DNA of 64,000 bases. Origin: Methanospirillum lacunae. Lineage in GTDB: Archaea; Halobacteriota; Methanomicrobia; Methanomicrobiales; Methanospirillaceae. Where the stretch lies: the NCBI RefSeq assembly GCF_046195335.1, contig NZ_CP176093.1, one strand, 5' to 3'. Of the stretch, positions 35,058-44,863 are shown in pieces. A model generated the notes under the pieces. It did not search any database. It was given only the letters and a program-made list of their open reading frames with translations, and had not been told where the DNA came from. The translations under genes were made by a program, and so were the position numbers. How positions within the stretch are numbered: position 1 is the first letter of the stretch; each line of letters begins with the position of its first letter.

Positions 35058-36671
35058 TCAGGGGAGAAGGGTCAGATCAATCTCTATTGCAGAGACTGGT
35101 TGATCAATGTCAAAAGCACTGAGCACTGCGGGATGGATCTCACCAAATATACCAATTACCTTTCCATCAACTACAATGTCAGCACGCCTGCCTTCGATGA
35201 ATGCCGGATCTGAACTTTCAATCACTTCATATACAAGTCCCATCTCACGACAGACTGCATCAGCTGTTGCATAAGCCTCAGAGAAATCCGCTCCTGGATG
35301 TGTCGAAGAGAGAGCAATTTTTTGCCCGGTTTTCAATTCTCTGACAACATCACCAACATGGAAAATCTTTTGAGGAAGTTCTCGACGTTTATTGATCCTG
35401 AAAAGATCAAGGAGCAATGGAAGGATATCAGTCCTGACAAGAGTCTGATCCTCACTTATTGGGTGAAGAACACGAAGGACTCCGGGGTGTGCAGACCGCT
35501 GCATATTTATATACATCACTGTATCACTGGAGAGCGTAAATGGCATCACCTCCTGATATCCAAGACCACAGCAAATCTCACGAAGGAGACCGGATCGAAC
35601 CATGACAGGGTGCTCACACCCGAGAGTTGGTGCACGTGGAAGCACAGTGTCAAGGTTATCAAACCCAAACCCAATTGCAACATCTTCAAAGACATCCCAG
35701 TCATGCATGATATCGGCCCTATAGCACGGGATGTTCACCCGGATTGTGTCAGATCCAGCAGCCTCGGCACCATATCTCATTTTTTTGAGTACCTCGGCCA
35801 TTTCTTTTGCAGAGAGATTACAACCGATTAATTTGTTACACGCTGCTACGCTTATAACTCGTTCGGCAGGCGAGAGATCAGGACATGCTTTGCTGTTTAC
35901 CAACACCGCTTCACAGGTACCTCCTGCAGAAATGAGTGCAGATGTGATAACTTTTACTGCAGTCATGACGGCACGCTCATCAGTGCCTGTTACGTCAAGG
36001 AGCAGGTTCCTGCTTTTTTCGGTCACGCGGGTCAGTTCACCGTTGATAATTGGCGGGAATGAGAGGACATTACCTTTTGCATCTTCTATCAGGGGCATAA
36101 CTGATTTACCTGCCACAATATGAGCATAATCCCGACCTTTTGGATGCTTCTCCATGATCTCGGCAAGTGTCATCTCCTCAGAAAAATCGAGGGGAACAAA
36201 TGATCGGGTTACCGGAGCACCATAATACCTGAACGGTGGGGTGATCTTGTCAAGATCATGAATACCGATCGCGACCTTTGAGCGACCTCTTCCTACAACC
36301 CAGTGAAGTGCCTCCTGAACTCCCATGAGGCTGATGATCGCTTCATTATCAAGAGAGATATTCCTGATAACTGCTGATCCAAGGTACGGCCTGATATCTT
36401 TTAGATTTTCATCGACTGTAAACTGGAGAGACGGGGGGGCCACCAGGTATTTCTCCTCTCCTGTTTCGAGACCCAGGAATCCCCGCATGGCTCTGGCTAC
36501 ACCCTCGGTTGAGTAGAGATCTACCCGGTCAGGGAAGAACTCAACATCAACCTGTTCTTCAAGAACACGTTCAATATCGCAACCTATCATCGGAAGTCTT
36601 TCGATGATCATCTTTCGGTCAGTTCCCGTGAGTCGTTCAAGGTATTTATATGGAAGCGATACAACCGGCAT
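35058..36671 (-). CDS. pheT: Phenylalanine--tRNA ligase beta subunit (archaeal type)
   Basis: A 537-residue subunit of the (alpha-beta)2 PheRS. The length and the start (MPVVSLPYKYLERL) match archaeal/eukaryal PheT without the bacterial EMAP-like part. A B3/4 editing domain (~90-270), B5 domain (~275-340; YRADIMHDWDVFEDVAIGFGFDN) and catalytic-like module are visible. It edits mischarged Tyr-tRNA and helps bind tRNA-Phe. The start codon shares one base with the pheS stop (TGATG), so translation is coupled. Confidence 0.96.
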   Translation of the reverse strand: MPVVSLPYKYLERLTGTDRKMIIERLPMIGCDIERVLEEQVDVEFFPDRVDLYSTEGVARAMRGFLGLETGEEKYLVAPPSLQFTVDENLKDIRPYLGSAVIRNISLDNEAIISLMGVQEALHWVVGRGRSKVAIGIHDLDKITPPFRYYGAPVTRSFVPLDFSEEMTLAEIMEKHPKGRDYAHIVAGKSVMPLIEDAKGNVLSFPPIINGELTRVTEKSRNLLLDVTGTDERAVMTAVKVITSALISAGGTCEAVLVNSKACPDLSPAERVISVAACNKLIGCNLSAKEMAEVLKKMRYGAEAAGSDTIRVNIPCYRADIMHDWDVFEDVAIGFGFDNLDTVLPRAPTLGCEHPVMVRSGLLREICCGLGYQEVMPFTLSSDTVMYINMQRSAHPGVLRVLHPISEDQTLVRTDILPLLLDLFRINKRRELPQKIFHVGDVVRELKTGQKIALSSTHPGADFSEAYATADAVCREMGLVYEVIESSDPAFIEGRRADIVVDGKVIGIFGEIHPAVLSAFDIDQPVSAIEIDLTLLP

Positions 36672-38107
36672 CAGTAATCACCTCCATCCATAACCGGTGT
36701 CCGACGGACCCAGTCGATATCACTCTGGTAGAGTTCACGGAGATCAGAGAGACCCATTCTGAGCATGGCGACTCGTGAAACACCAAGCCCCCAGGCCAGA
36801 ACCGGACTCGTGATTCCCCACGGGGCAGTGACTTCTTCCCGAAATATCCCCGCTCCACCAAGTTCAACCCAGCCAAGTCCATCTATCCAGACTTCAGGTT
36901 CGACACTCGGTTCTGTATATGGGAAATATGCAGGCCTGAACCGTACATTTGAAAAGCCCATTCTACCGTAGAATTCTTTGAGATATCCAAGAAGGTGACG
37001 GAAACTCACATCCTCATCCATTACTATTCCTTCGAGTTGTTCAAATTCAGGAAGGTGGGTTGGATCAATTGTCTCTCTCCGATATACCCTTCCAATGCAG
37101 AATGCCTTTTCAGGGGGATTCGGATGAGTTGCAAGATGCTGAATTGAGAGTGATGTTGTGTGGGTCCTGAGCACTGTTGCCTTTGCTTTTTCAGGATCCC
37201 ATTTTCCACCCCATCCACATGACGAAGTATCGCCGCCATGTTCATGAATGTCCCTGACTTTTTCCCATCCGCCTGGAAGCTCTGACCGCTCTTTGAGGTG
37301 GAAAGTATCCTGCATCTCTCTTGCAGGGTGATCCTGGGGCTGGAAAAGAGCATCAAAGTTCCAGAATGCTCCCTGGACAACTGAACCGTAAAGTTCGGTA
37401 AATCCCATATCAAGGAGAATTCTCCTCATCTCGTTGATAAGCCGCTGATATGGATGGATCTTGCCTGGCCAGACTGGACGGGGCTTCTTGGTGATATCAT
37501 ACCTGCGAAGGGTAAGATCCCTCCAGGCTCCTGAACTGATCTGATCGCTGGTTAATGTCCCGGTCTCTTCAACGAGGGTCAGACCCGATGCTGCGAATTT
37601 TTTCCCCTCATCTGTAATACTGATTAAATAGAGGACAGACTCTTCTTCTTCTGCCAGCCCTCGTTTAAGAAGTTCTTTTCGAACCTCTGGTGTGGCCGAA
37701 TCAGGTGAAGAGAGCCCTAATTCTATAGGGGATTTTTCAGCACTACCAATTTTAATAACTGAACCATCTTCTATACGGACCCAACCTAGCCGCTTCATCC
37801 ATCCAAGACCAATTTTTGCGTGGGGGTGTTTATTGAGATCTGCAATAGATGAGGATTCGGAAAAAGACTCATAGAGTTGGCGTTCAGGTAGTCCTTCAGA
37901 GTAATAGTGGGAACCTTCATCAGTGAGAATCAGTCTTGAACTAACATTCCGTTCAACAACTGCCAGACCTTTCTGTGAAAGAAGACCTCCATACTGAATG
38001 ACTGATTCTGCAGGGCGATCCAGTACCTGGGCCAGTTTTTCCGGACTAGCTGATCCGATTTTATTCAGTTCAAGAAGCAGTCGCTTCTCATTCAATGCTA
38101 ATTGCAT
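36671..38107 (-). CDS. pheS: Phenylalanine--tRNA ligase alpha subunit (archaeal type)
   Basis: A 478-residue catalytic subunit that attaches Phe to tRNA. The N-terminal ~170 residues hold winged-helix modules as in archaeal enzymes. The class II catalytic core shows motif 1 (HPYQRLINEMRRILLDMGF), motif 2 (FCIGRVYRRETIDPTHLPEF) and motif 3 (LAWGLGVSRVAMLRMG). It is the first gene of pheS-pheT. The start at 38107 lies after a 564-base non-coding stretch, where the promoter must be. Confidence 0.96.
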   Translation of the reverse strand: MQLALNEKRLLLELNKIGSASPEKLAQVLDRPAESVIQYGGLLSQKGLAVVERNVSSRLILTDEGSHYYSEGLPERQLYESFSESSSIADLNKHPHAKIGLGWMKRLGWVRIEDGSVIKIGSAEKSPIELGLSSPDSATPEVRKELLKRGLAEEEESVLYLISITDEGKKFAASGLTLVEETGTLTSDQISSGAWRDLTLRRYDITKKPRPVWPGKIHPYQRLINEMRRILLDMGFTELYGSVVQGAFWNFDALFQPQDHPAREMQDTFHLKERSELPGGWEKVRDIHEHGGDTSSCGWGGKWDPEKAKATVLRTHTTSLSIQHLATHPNPPEKAFCIGRVYRRETIDPTHLPEFEQLEGIVMDEDVSFRHLLGYLKEFYGRMGFSNVRFRPAYFPYTEPSVEPEVWIDGLGWVELGGAGIFREEVTAPWGITSPVLAWGLGVSRVAMLRMGLSDLRELYQSDIDWVRRTPVMDGGDY

Positions 38108-38671
38108 ACTCCCCTCCTGGATAAAAGGGGAGATATCATCGTTATGACCGGTGATTGGTGAATTATTGTATCATACATGGGTTAATCTCCTGAAAACCTG
38201 AACAGTGGTAATCGATTATTACAGGGGCCCGGAAAGAACCAGACCCCTATCTAAACGAAAAAAATGAACCGAAGAAGAATAAGGGAGTATATCCCGAGCT
38301 CCTCATAAGTAAACCTAGTATCTTTTGAAGGTGATCACTTATTATAGAATGGGTCTGACTCCATAAAACCAAATATCGCTAGAACAGCAGAAATGTTTGA
38401 GTATTCACATAATTCCTGTTATAAACAGAGATTGGCGTTTTTTTATTGTTGAAAAGAGGCTGAAGGAGACAGTTGACCCTTTTCATTGCCGACAAGGTAC
38501 AGAGATTAAAATACCCTTTGATGGAGAAGATCCTACCTACACAAGAATATCTCACTCATAACAAGGACTGAAGATTTAATTTGCCGTATAAAACATATCA
38601 CACGCTGATAGTTACATAACCCAGGAAATTTCATCCATTTCAGTTATAGAAGGGAAGTGATCTATAAAAGA
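38108..38671. other. Long intergenic stretch upstream of pheS
   Basis: No open frame or RNA family is seen in 564 AT-rich bases between trpS (3' end) and pheS. A GC-rich hairpin lies at 38223-38248: AGGGG pairs with CCCCT, continues through mismatched C-A pairs to GG/CC, and closes with an AAAGAA loop. It could be a leader hairpin of pheS transcripts or the end of a short RNA. Confidence 0.45.
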
Positions 38672-39937
38672 TCAACAAGATCTGCTGGCCAGGATATCAG
38701 ATGCCACTGCTATCTTTTCCCTGAAATCGGATAAGAAGGCGAGCACCCGTGCAGAAGTATCTTTCTTGCACTGACCACACATCAGTTCTCCAGCCTTACA
38801 CCGTCGGTGAATTTCTGCCAGTTCTGTGTCATCTGTAACCATATGAAATAGGTTCAATAGATAAATCGGGCATTTGTCAGCCTCTCCACCAAGTTCTTTC
38901 TGTTCCTGCAAGGTCATTCGCCCACCGGTCAGGGCAGACATGATCTTCTTATTGACCACCTTATCATCCTCATAGAACCCGATGATACTTTCAGGAACAC
39001 TTGAGGACATTTTTCCACCGGTAAGGCCTGGCATAAACCGGTGATATGTTGCAGAGGGTGTGACAAAACCATAACCACCATTTGTCCGCTCAATGGCCCT
39101 GATGGTTTTTGCGACGATATCATGAGGAACTCCGGTAACATCAATATGACCCTCATACCGTTTTGATCCTTTGAATGCCTTTTGTACAGCATCCATAGCC
39201 TCTTTCGGGGCCTCTTTAGATCTAATACTTATATGGGTTTCACGGTCTTCTACCGTGAACATTCGGAGTTTATGTGCTATACCCCTCGTAAGTCTCACAT
39301 GAGGATCCTGATCAAGCCCGGCTGGAACCACAGTTGGTGCCGGTTCATCATCGACCTGTGGATAAAGAATGTCAGATACCTGTGTGAGTACACTCATCGC
39401 ATGCCCGATATCAGTTTCTGGAGTAAACCCGTAGATGGCACTCATCTCAGAGAAATTAACCTTCGTGGAAGCTTCAAATGCAAGATCCTGTACAACTCTA
39501 TTCTGACTCTGCTGGTATGTTTCTCCCTCATATCCAAGAGCAAACAGACAGGAGAGATATTCATCCCCGAATGTTTTACACTGCTCCCACGAGAGATTTC
39601 TGACAGCATGAGCCTCACGATCAGCAACACATATGTATCCGTTTCCACCCTGCTCGACGTGCCAGACTACTTCTTTCATCACCATCAGGTGCCCGAGATG
39701 TGGATGGCCAGAGGGCATAAACCCGGTTAGGATATGAAACGGATCATGATTCACAATCGCTTTAGCGATCTGACCATAATCGCGGTGACCAAACACAATC
39801 CCCCGCTTCATAAAATATGGTAGATCAGGAAGGTCACTGACTGCAGTCTCTATCCGTTCTATCCCAAACTCCGTGTGAAGCCGTTCAATATCGACAGATT
39901 GATCTGTTGAAGCCCATGGGTTTATGCTGGATTCCAT
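38672..39937 (-). CDS. trpS: Tryptophan--tRNA ligase (archaeal)
   Basis: A 421-residue class I synthetase of the archaeal/eukaryal TrpRS type. The HIGH-equivalent reads SGHPHLGH (~83), preceded by GFMPS, and the KMSKS-equivalent is GGKMSSS (~305). An N-terminal extension of about 60 residues includes the family segment. A Cys pair (CGQC) lies near the C-terminus (~390). It charges tRNA-Trp. It starts 35 bases after the endA stop in the same orientation, so the two tRNA genes are probably one operon. Confidence 0.94.
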   Translation of the reverse strand: MESSINPWASTDQSVDIERLHTEFGIERIETAVSDLPDLPYFMKRGIVFGHRDYGQIAKAIVNHDPFHILTGFMPSGHPHLGHLMVMKEVVWHVEQGGNGYICVADREAHAVRNLSWEQCKTFGDEYLSCLFALGYEGETYQQSQNRVVQDLAFEASTKVNFSEMSAIYGFTPETDIGHAMSVLTQVSDILYPQVDDEPAPTVVPAGLDQDPHVRLTRGIAHKLRMFTVEDRETHISIRSKEAPKEAMDAVQKAFKGSKRYEGHIDVTGVPHDIVAKTIRAIERTNGGYGFVTPSATYHRFMPGLTGGKMSSSVPESIIGFYEDDKVVNKKIMSALTGGRMTLQEQKELGGEADKCPIYLLNLFHMVTDDTELAEIHRRCKAGELMCGQCKKDTSARVLAFLSDFREKIAVASDILASRSC

Positions 39938-39972
39938 GTTATCTGGTTTTTATTTCTGGAAAATTGTTATAA

Positions 39973-40980
39973 TCAGAGTTTAATTCGTGCAAACTCAACG
40001 TACGCGATGCCTTCTGCATGTATACAACCAAAAAGCATCTTCTTTTTGACGCTGTGTGCCATCCTGACTGACCGGGAAATGATATTCATCGGAAGAGTAG
40101 TATTAGGCTCAATGGCCTGAACGAGCATTTCAGAGTGGACCTTTCTACCGAGGTACACCCTGAAGTGATGGCCGAACTTATAACCGGTTTTTGGAATATA
40201 GTTCAATGATCGCAGATTTTGATAAACCTTCAGTTTTGGTTCCATTTCAGTATCGAACTCACGGATCATCTCACGATATTCTTGAGCAGTGATATTACGG
40301 CCTTCATGGTTTACCGTCACAAATCCCTGTTCCATGAGTGATACCGACTCGATTGTTGAGAGGACGATCCGATCGTCATCAAAGCGTTTCCCATAAAATG
40401 CCTGATCATATACAGATTCAGGTGCTGCTGGTATTATCACCGATCTACTTGAAAGAATGCCACATACCGGTTCCGGATTCTGGGTATCTTCGATGGGTGC
40501 GGGTTTTTGGATCTTGACCTCGTAATAAGTCAGTTCAAACTCGTCATCAACAACTGCAAGAACATGGCGTTTTCGCATGTTTATGGTAGCCTGAACTTCT
40601 TTTCTTACCACCGCAAAATCGATGAGATCACGTTCGGACAGGACCCGGAGCATATACAGAGACTCCCCTTTTCCTGGTTTCTCACCACGACGAAATATCC
40701 TGAAGTCCTGTGGACCTGTCTGAACAACATACCCTCTTTCCCTGATGTCCCGGTAGACAAGGAAAGATCTCAGAACATGAATATCACCAGAGAAATGGAC
40801 AAGGAGTGAGTCAAAATCAAACCCGGGAACCTCAATTCGGCCACGATATACAAGGTACAGAGCCTCAACTGGAGAGAGACGGACTCCTTCTTTTAGCGGT
40901 CTTCCAAAACCGCTCTGATCATACAGGGTTAATCCGTCCTGCCCGAGCATGACGTGCCCGCTTTCTAGCCTTGCCTTCAC
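39973..40980 (-). CDS. endA: tRNA-splicing endonuclease
   Basis: A 335-residue enzyme of the two-repeat homodimer type. The C-terminal catalytic half has the Tyr-His-Lys triad: Tyr in KTGYKFG, His in HHFRVYLG and Lys in HSVKKKMLFG. The N-terminal half is a degenerate repeat (MKARLESGHVML start). It cuts bulge-helix-bulge introns in pre-tRNAs and rRNA. It precedes trpS; in many archaea tRNA-Trp has an intron, which fits the pairing (known in general, inference here). GTG/ATG alternatives upstream are not needed. Confidence 0.95.
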   Translation of the reverse strand: MKARLESGHVMLGQDGLTLYDQSGFGRPLKEGVRLSPVEALYLVYRGRIEVPGFDFDSLLVHFSGDIHVLRSFLVYRDIRERGYVVQTGPQDFRIFRRGEKPGKGESLYMLRVLSERDLIDFAVVRKEVQATINMRKRHVLAVVDDEFELTYYEVKIQKPAPIEDTQNPEPVCGILSSRSVIIPAAPESVYDQAFYGKRFDDDRIVLSTIESVSLMEQGFVTVNHEGRNITAQEYREMIREFDTEMEPKLKVYQNLRSLNYIPKTGYKFGHHFRVYLGRKVHSEMLVQAIEPNTTLPMNIISRSVRMAHSVKKKMLFGCIHAEGIAYVEFARIKL

Positions 40981-41342
40981 GGCTTATTATTTTGGCGTTC
41001 TAGCGGAATAAAACCGCCCTATGATTAACTCATATCTGGTTTTATAATTGAAATTAAACTTCATAATGATATATGTTAGAAACAATTTGAAAGTCAGAAC
41101 AAAAGAGAGAGCAGAAAATTAGGTCGAAGATCGGAGAATTGCATGGACGGAAGTAGTAAGAACAGACATCAAGCATGACAGGAAAATGAAGCGGTTCATG
41201 GCCAAAACAGAAGATACGCATTCAGATTGAATGCCAGGTGGAAAAGGTAAGACGACTGGGATTGGAAACAAGGGCATCAATAATTCTGGCTATGAAAATT
41301 TCAGAGGTTGGTGAACCACAAGAAAAGAAAAAAGAATTACGA
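40981..41342. other. Intergenic between the MFS gene and endA; terminator and promoter
   Basis: No gene is seen. On the minus strand the T-rich complement of 41320-41337 lies just after the MFS stop and is a likely terminator. The left part near 41030-41060 is AT-rich and would hold the endA promoter. Confidence 0.45.
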
Positions 41343-42797
41343 TCAGGAAGAGTCTTCCAGATAATCTGGGTGCACCTTCTCTTTTATAATAAAAGTCAGA
41401 ATGAGAACTGCAATTCCAAAAATAAAAGTTGCGCAAAAGGTCAGATCAAACCCAGCCGTTAGAGCCCTCTGTTGGATGTACATTGGTGCACTCCGGGTAA
41501 CACCATACTCAGTTGCAATAAGAATCATTCCCTGGATAAATATCGCATTAAAGACTGCAATCCCTATTGTCAGGGGTGCAAACCGCTCAAGACTCGTCAG
41601 TGATGAGGCCATACCCTGGTACTGCTTGGCAACTGAACTCATAATCATGCTTGAAATTGGAGTGATCATAAAACCAAGACCAAAGCCAATCATCGCAAGA
41701 CATAGGACCACATACCAAAGGGTAGTATTAACATGAAGTTGTAGAATCAGGAAATATCCAACCAGAAGAAGAAAGGCACCAACATTGGCTATCCGTCTCC
41801 CACCTACCCTAGCATAAAGAGTACCTGCAAGCAGGCCGGTGACCATCATCGCAAACGAAAGGGATGTAAGTATCAGACCTGATGTTGAAGTGCTGTATCC
41901 CCCTACATACTTCAGATAAAAGGGGAGTAGATAATTAATTCCTGAAAACCCGAAGAACAGCAACGCCATGATGAGGTTTAAACAAAAGAAATTCCGGTCC
42001 TTAAAGAGTCGGAGTTCGAGGAGTGGATACGGAGCACGGAACTCAGTTCGGACAAACAAGGCAAGAAGAATGAATGCAAGAGTGAGTGATCCAGCGATAA
42101 CGGGAGAAGTCCACCCAATTGAATCTCCTTCAGACATTCCAAAGAGGAGAAATCCAAGTCCTGAAAAGATAAGGACTGCTCCGATTCGATCAAATGATTC
42201 GTGGGAGGATGATAGAGCAAGGACAGGAATATATCGTTGGCCAATCAGGACAGCAATGATACCAACTGGGACATTAATAAAGAAGATCCAGTTCCAGGAG
42301 AGATATTCAGTAAGGATACCACCAACAGTCGGACCGATGGCTGTTCCAAGAGCAGCAACGGTCATAATAAAGCCCATCGCTTTCCCTTTCTTTTCCATCG
42401 GAATATACGCATTCACCATTGCAGGAGCGATTGCTGTCAACATTGCACCACCAATTCCCTGAAATGCTCGTGACCCTACCAAAGTAAGAAACGACCCGGT
42501 CAGTTCAGGCAGGGTACCACAAGTAAAAGAACCAATGGTAAAAACCACAAATCCGGTGAGAAAAATCCGTTTAAATCCAATAATATCAGAAATTTTTCCA
42601 AAAATCAGAACACAGCCGGCCATGACCAGCAGATAGATAGTTGATACCCAGCTCACAGCAGATGTAGAGAGGGAGAATGACTCTGATATTGAAGGGATGG
42701 CTATATTTACAATTGTACCATCTAGAGAACCCATGAAGATGGCAAGTGAAATTGAGAGCAGAAGCGGGAAATAATGGTGCTGATCCTGAGAACCCAT
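41343..42797 (-). CDS. MFS drug:H+ antiporter, DHA2 (EmrB/QacA) family
   Basis: A 484-residue protein with 14 membrane helices. It shows the DHA2 N-terminal motif LDGTIVNIAIPSI (motif D1), the loop 2-3 motif GKISDIIGFKRIFLTG and motif C in helix 5 (AIGPTVGGIL), typical of proton-driven multidrug exporters. The substrate cannot be told. It is divergent from ech with a 110-base gap. No TetR or MarR gene is adjacent. Confidence 0.92.
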   Translation of the reverse strand: MGSQDQHHYFPLLLSISLAIFMGSLDGTIVNIAIPSISESFSLSTSAVSWVSTIYLLVMAGCVLIFGKISDIIGFKRIFLTGFVVFTIGSFTCGTLPELTGSFLTLVGSRAFQGIGGAMLTAIAPAMVNAYIPMEKKGKAMGFIMTVAALGTAIGPTVGGILTEYLSWNWIFFINVPVGIIAVLIGQRYIPVLALSSSHESFDRIGAVLIFSGLGFLLFGMSEGDSIGWTSPVIAGSLTLAFILLALFVRTEFRAPYPLLELRLFKDRNFFCLNLIMALLFFGFSGINYLLPFYLKYVGGYSTSTSGLILTSLSFAMMVTGLLAGTLYARVGGRRIANVGAFLLLVGYFLILQLHVNTTLWYVVLCLAMIGFGLGFMITPISSMIMSSVAKQYQGMASSLTSLERFAPLTIGIAVFNAIFIQGMILIATEYGVTRSAPMYIQQRALTAGFDLTFCATFIFGIAVLILTFIIKEKVHPDYLEDSS

Positions 42798-42907
42798 AAA
42801 TAATAATTGAATCTCTCATGCAATTACCCCTGTGATCTGAGCCAGTCAATTTGAATCTCTTATATCTGTCATCCCATTTTGCCAGATTCAGTTAATAATG
42901 ATTAATA

Positions 42908-44863
42908 ATGATAGATGCAAATCTCATCACAGTGATGTATGTGGATCTGTATGTGGAACTGCTTCTCTTTCTGATCATGTTTCCCCTCATTCCCGCATTG
43001 ATTCTCACTGTGCTTCGCAATGAGAATCTCAGGGGAATAGTGGTCACTGCGGGAGCAGGGATTTGTGCCCTCGGATCAATTCTTCTTCTTGCGTTGCCAG
43101 TTGGACAGAACCAGTTATTTTTCACAGTCCCGGCACCAGGTATTGCATTAGTTATGCTGGTTCTTGAGATCCTGATTGCAGGATATCTGGTAATGGTGAG
43201 TGTGAAGGCAAAGCAATTCCTGATAACCGGGTTTGTACTCTTACAACTGCTTCTTATCGGAGGAGCAGAATGGCTTGGTCTTGAAGGGCATGCAAAAGTG
43301 CCGGACCTGCTTACAGATGAGTTCTCTGCTATCATGGCAGTGATCATCGGAGTTATTGGTGGGATTATCTGTATTTACGCACTTGGATATATGCGTGAAT
43401 ATCATGAACACCATAAAGATCTCCCAGATAAGAGGCCGAAATTTTTTGCTATTCTCTTCCTCTTCCTTTCTGCGATGTTCGGAGTGGTCTTCTCAAATAA
43501 CCTCATCTGGATGTACTTTTTTTGGGAAGTAACAACCCTCTGTTCATATCTGTTGATCAGATACCCGGAGAATGGTGAGGCTGTCACAAACGCATTCCGG
43601 GCACTTCTCTATAACCTTATAGGAGGAGCCTGTTTCCCAATAGCAATACTCTATATCCTTATGAATGGGGGATCGGAACATCTGGGAATCGGCAGCCTCA
43701 TAGCAGCTGGACCTGCAATTGCTCTTGTACCCGCCTGTCTGATTGCCATCGCTGGATGTGCAAAATCGGCCCAGCTTCCATTTTCATCCTGGCTTGTGGG
43801 GGCGATGGTAGCACCAACTCCGGTCTCAGCCCTGCTCCATTCAAGTACAATGGTAAAGGCCGGAGTCTACGCTATTGCCAGGTTTGCTCCAGTGTTTGAC
43901 GGACAAATCCTTGGAATGGTCATAGCCCTGATTGGTGGAGTAACATTCCTGGTCACATCCTGTATAGCGATATCACAGAGCAACGCCAAGAAAGTCCTTG
44001 CCTACTCAACAATAGCAAATCTCGGACTGATCGTGGCTTGTGCAGGAGTCGGAACTCCTGAAGCACTCTGGGCGGCCATATTCCTGATAATTTTCCATGC
44101 TATCTCCAAGTCACTCCTCTTCCTCTCCGTGGGAACTGTAGAACACCGGGTTGGGAGTAGGGATATTGAGGATATGACCGGTCTTGCAGCATCAATGCCA
44201 AAGGTCAGTCTTATGATGCTGATCGGTATCGCAGGAATGTTCCTGGCTCCGTTCGGAATGCTCATCTCCAAATGGGCATCAATACATGCCTTTTCACAGG
44301 CTCTTCCACCATTTGGAATGATTCTTATCGTAATTCTCGCCTATGGAAGTGCCGTAACGGTGTTCTTCTGGGCTAAGTGGATGGGCAAACTCCTAGAAGT
44401 CAGAAAATGGGAGGAATCAATAGAATTTCAGATCTCCCGGGCCGAGTGGGCAGCTCTTATACCCCTGACAGCCCTGACTATCATCGCTTGTTTTGGAATT
44501 GCACCAATCTCGACATACCTTATTGAACCATTCCTTGTCATGACATACGGACCGATATCTGAGTTGATCCCGGCATCCAATCTTATGATTATGCTTCTTA
44601 TGCTGGCTCTCATCGTCGTACTTCCGGTGTTGATGGTAAAGATTCTCATACCAAGAAGAAACCTCAGGCGGTATATGGGTGGTGTTACTGTACATGATGG
44701 ACTCATGGAGGGTAGTATTGGCATGAAACGTGAGATCTCACTTTCAAACCTGTATCTTGAAGATCTCTTCCCAGAAGCCGGTCTCTCAAAGTATGGCTCA
44801 CTGATCACAATCGTCCTTTTCTGTGTTCTGCTAATAGGACTCATCAGTGGAGGTGTACTATGA
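42908..44863 (+). CDS. echA: Ech hydrogenase membrane subunit A (NuoL/HyfB-like)
   Basis: A 651-residue antiporter-like subunit with about 16 membrane helices and the proton-antiporter core (WMYFFWEVTTLCSYLLIRY, KSAQLPFSSWLVGAMVAPTPVSALLHSSTMVKAGVY). It holds the conserved Glu and Lys residues of the ion channel and gives the first gene of the six-gene Ech operon. The enzyme couples ferredoxin and H2 to an ion gradient. ATG 42908 has no strong ribosome-binding site; ATG 42935 is an alternative. It overlaps echB by 4 bases. Confidence 0.93.
   Translation: MIDANLITVMYVDLYVELLLFLIMFPLIPALILTVLRNENLRGIVVTAGAGICALGSILLLALPVGQNQLFFTVPAPGIALVMLVLEILIAGYLVMVSVKAKQFLITGFVLLQLLLIGGAEWLGLEGHAKVPDLLTDEFSAIMAVIIGVIGGIICIYALGYMREYHEHHKDLPDKRPKFFAILFLFLSAMFGVVFSNNLIWMYFFWEVTTLCSYLLIRYPENGEAVTNAFRALLYNLIGGACFPIAILYILMNGGSEHLGIGSLIAAGPAIALVPACLIAIAGCAKSAQLPFSSWLVGAMVAPTPVSALLHSSTMVKAGVYAIARFAPVFDGQILGMVIALIGGVTFLVTSCIAISQSNAKKVLAYSTIANLGLIVACAGVGTPEALWAAIFLIIFHAISKSLLFLSVGTVEHRVGSRDIEDMTGLAASMPKVSLMMLIGIAGMFLAPFGMLISKWASIHAFSQALPPFGMILIVILAYGSAVTVFFWAKWMGKLLEVRKWEESIEFQISRAEWAALIPLTALTIIACFGIAPISTYLIEPFLVMTYGPISELIPASNLMIMLLMLALIVVLPVLMVKILIPRRNLRRYMGGVTVHDGLMEGSIGMKREISLSNLYLEDLFPEAGLSKYGSLITIVLFCVLLIGLISGGVL

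Noticed and set aside
41238..41462. 74-codon plus-strand frame between MFS gene and endA
   Set aside because: It overlaps the 3' end of the MFS gene, is low complexity and has no ribosome-binding site.
43000..44860. Antisense frames opposite echA
   Set aside because: They mirror the hydrophobic echA codons; none has a start context or known motif.
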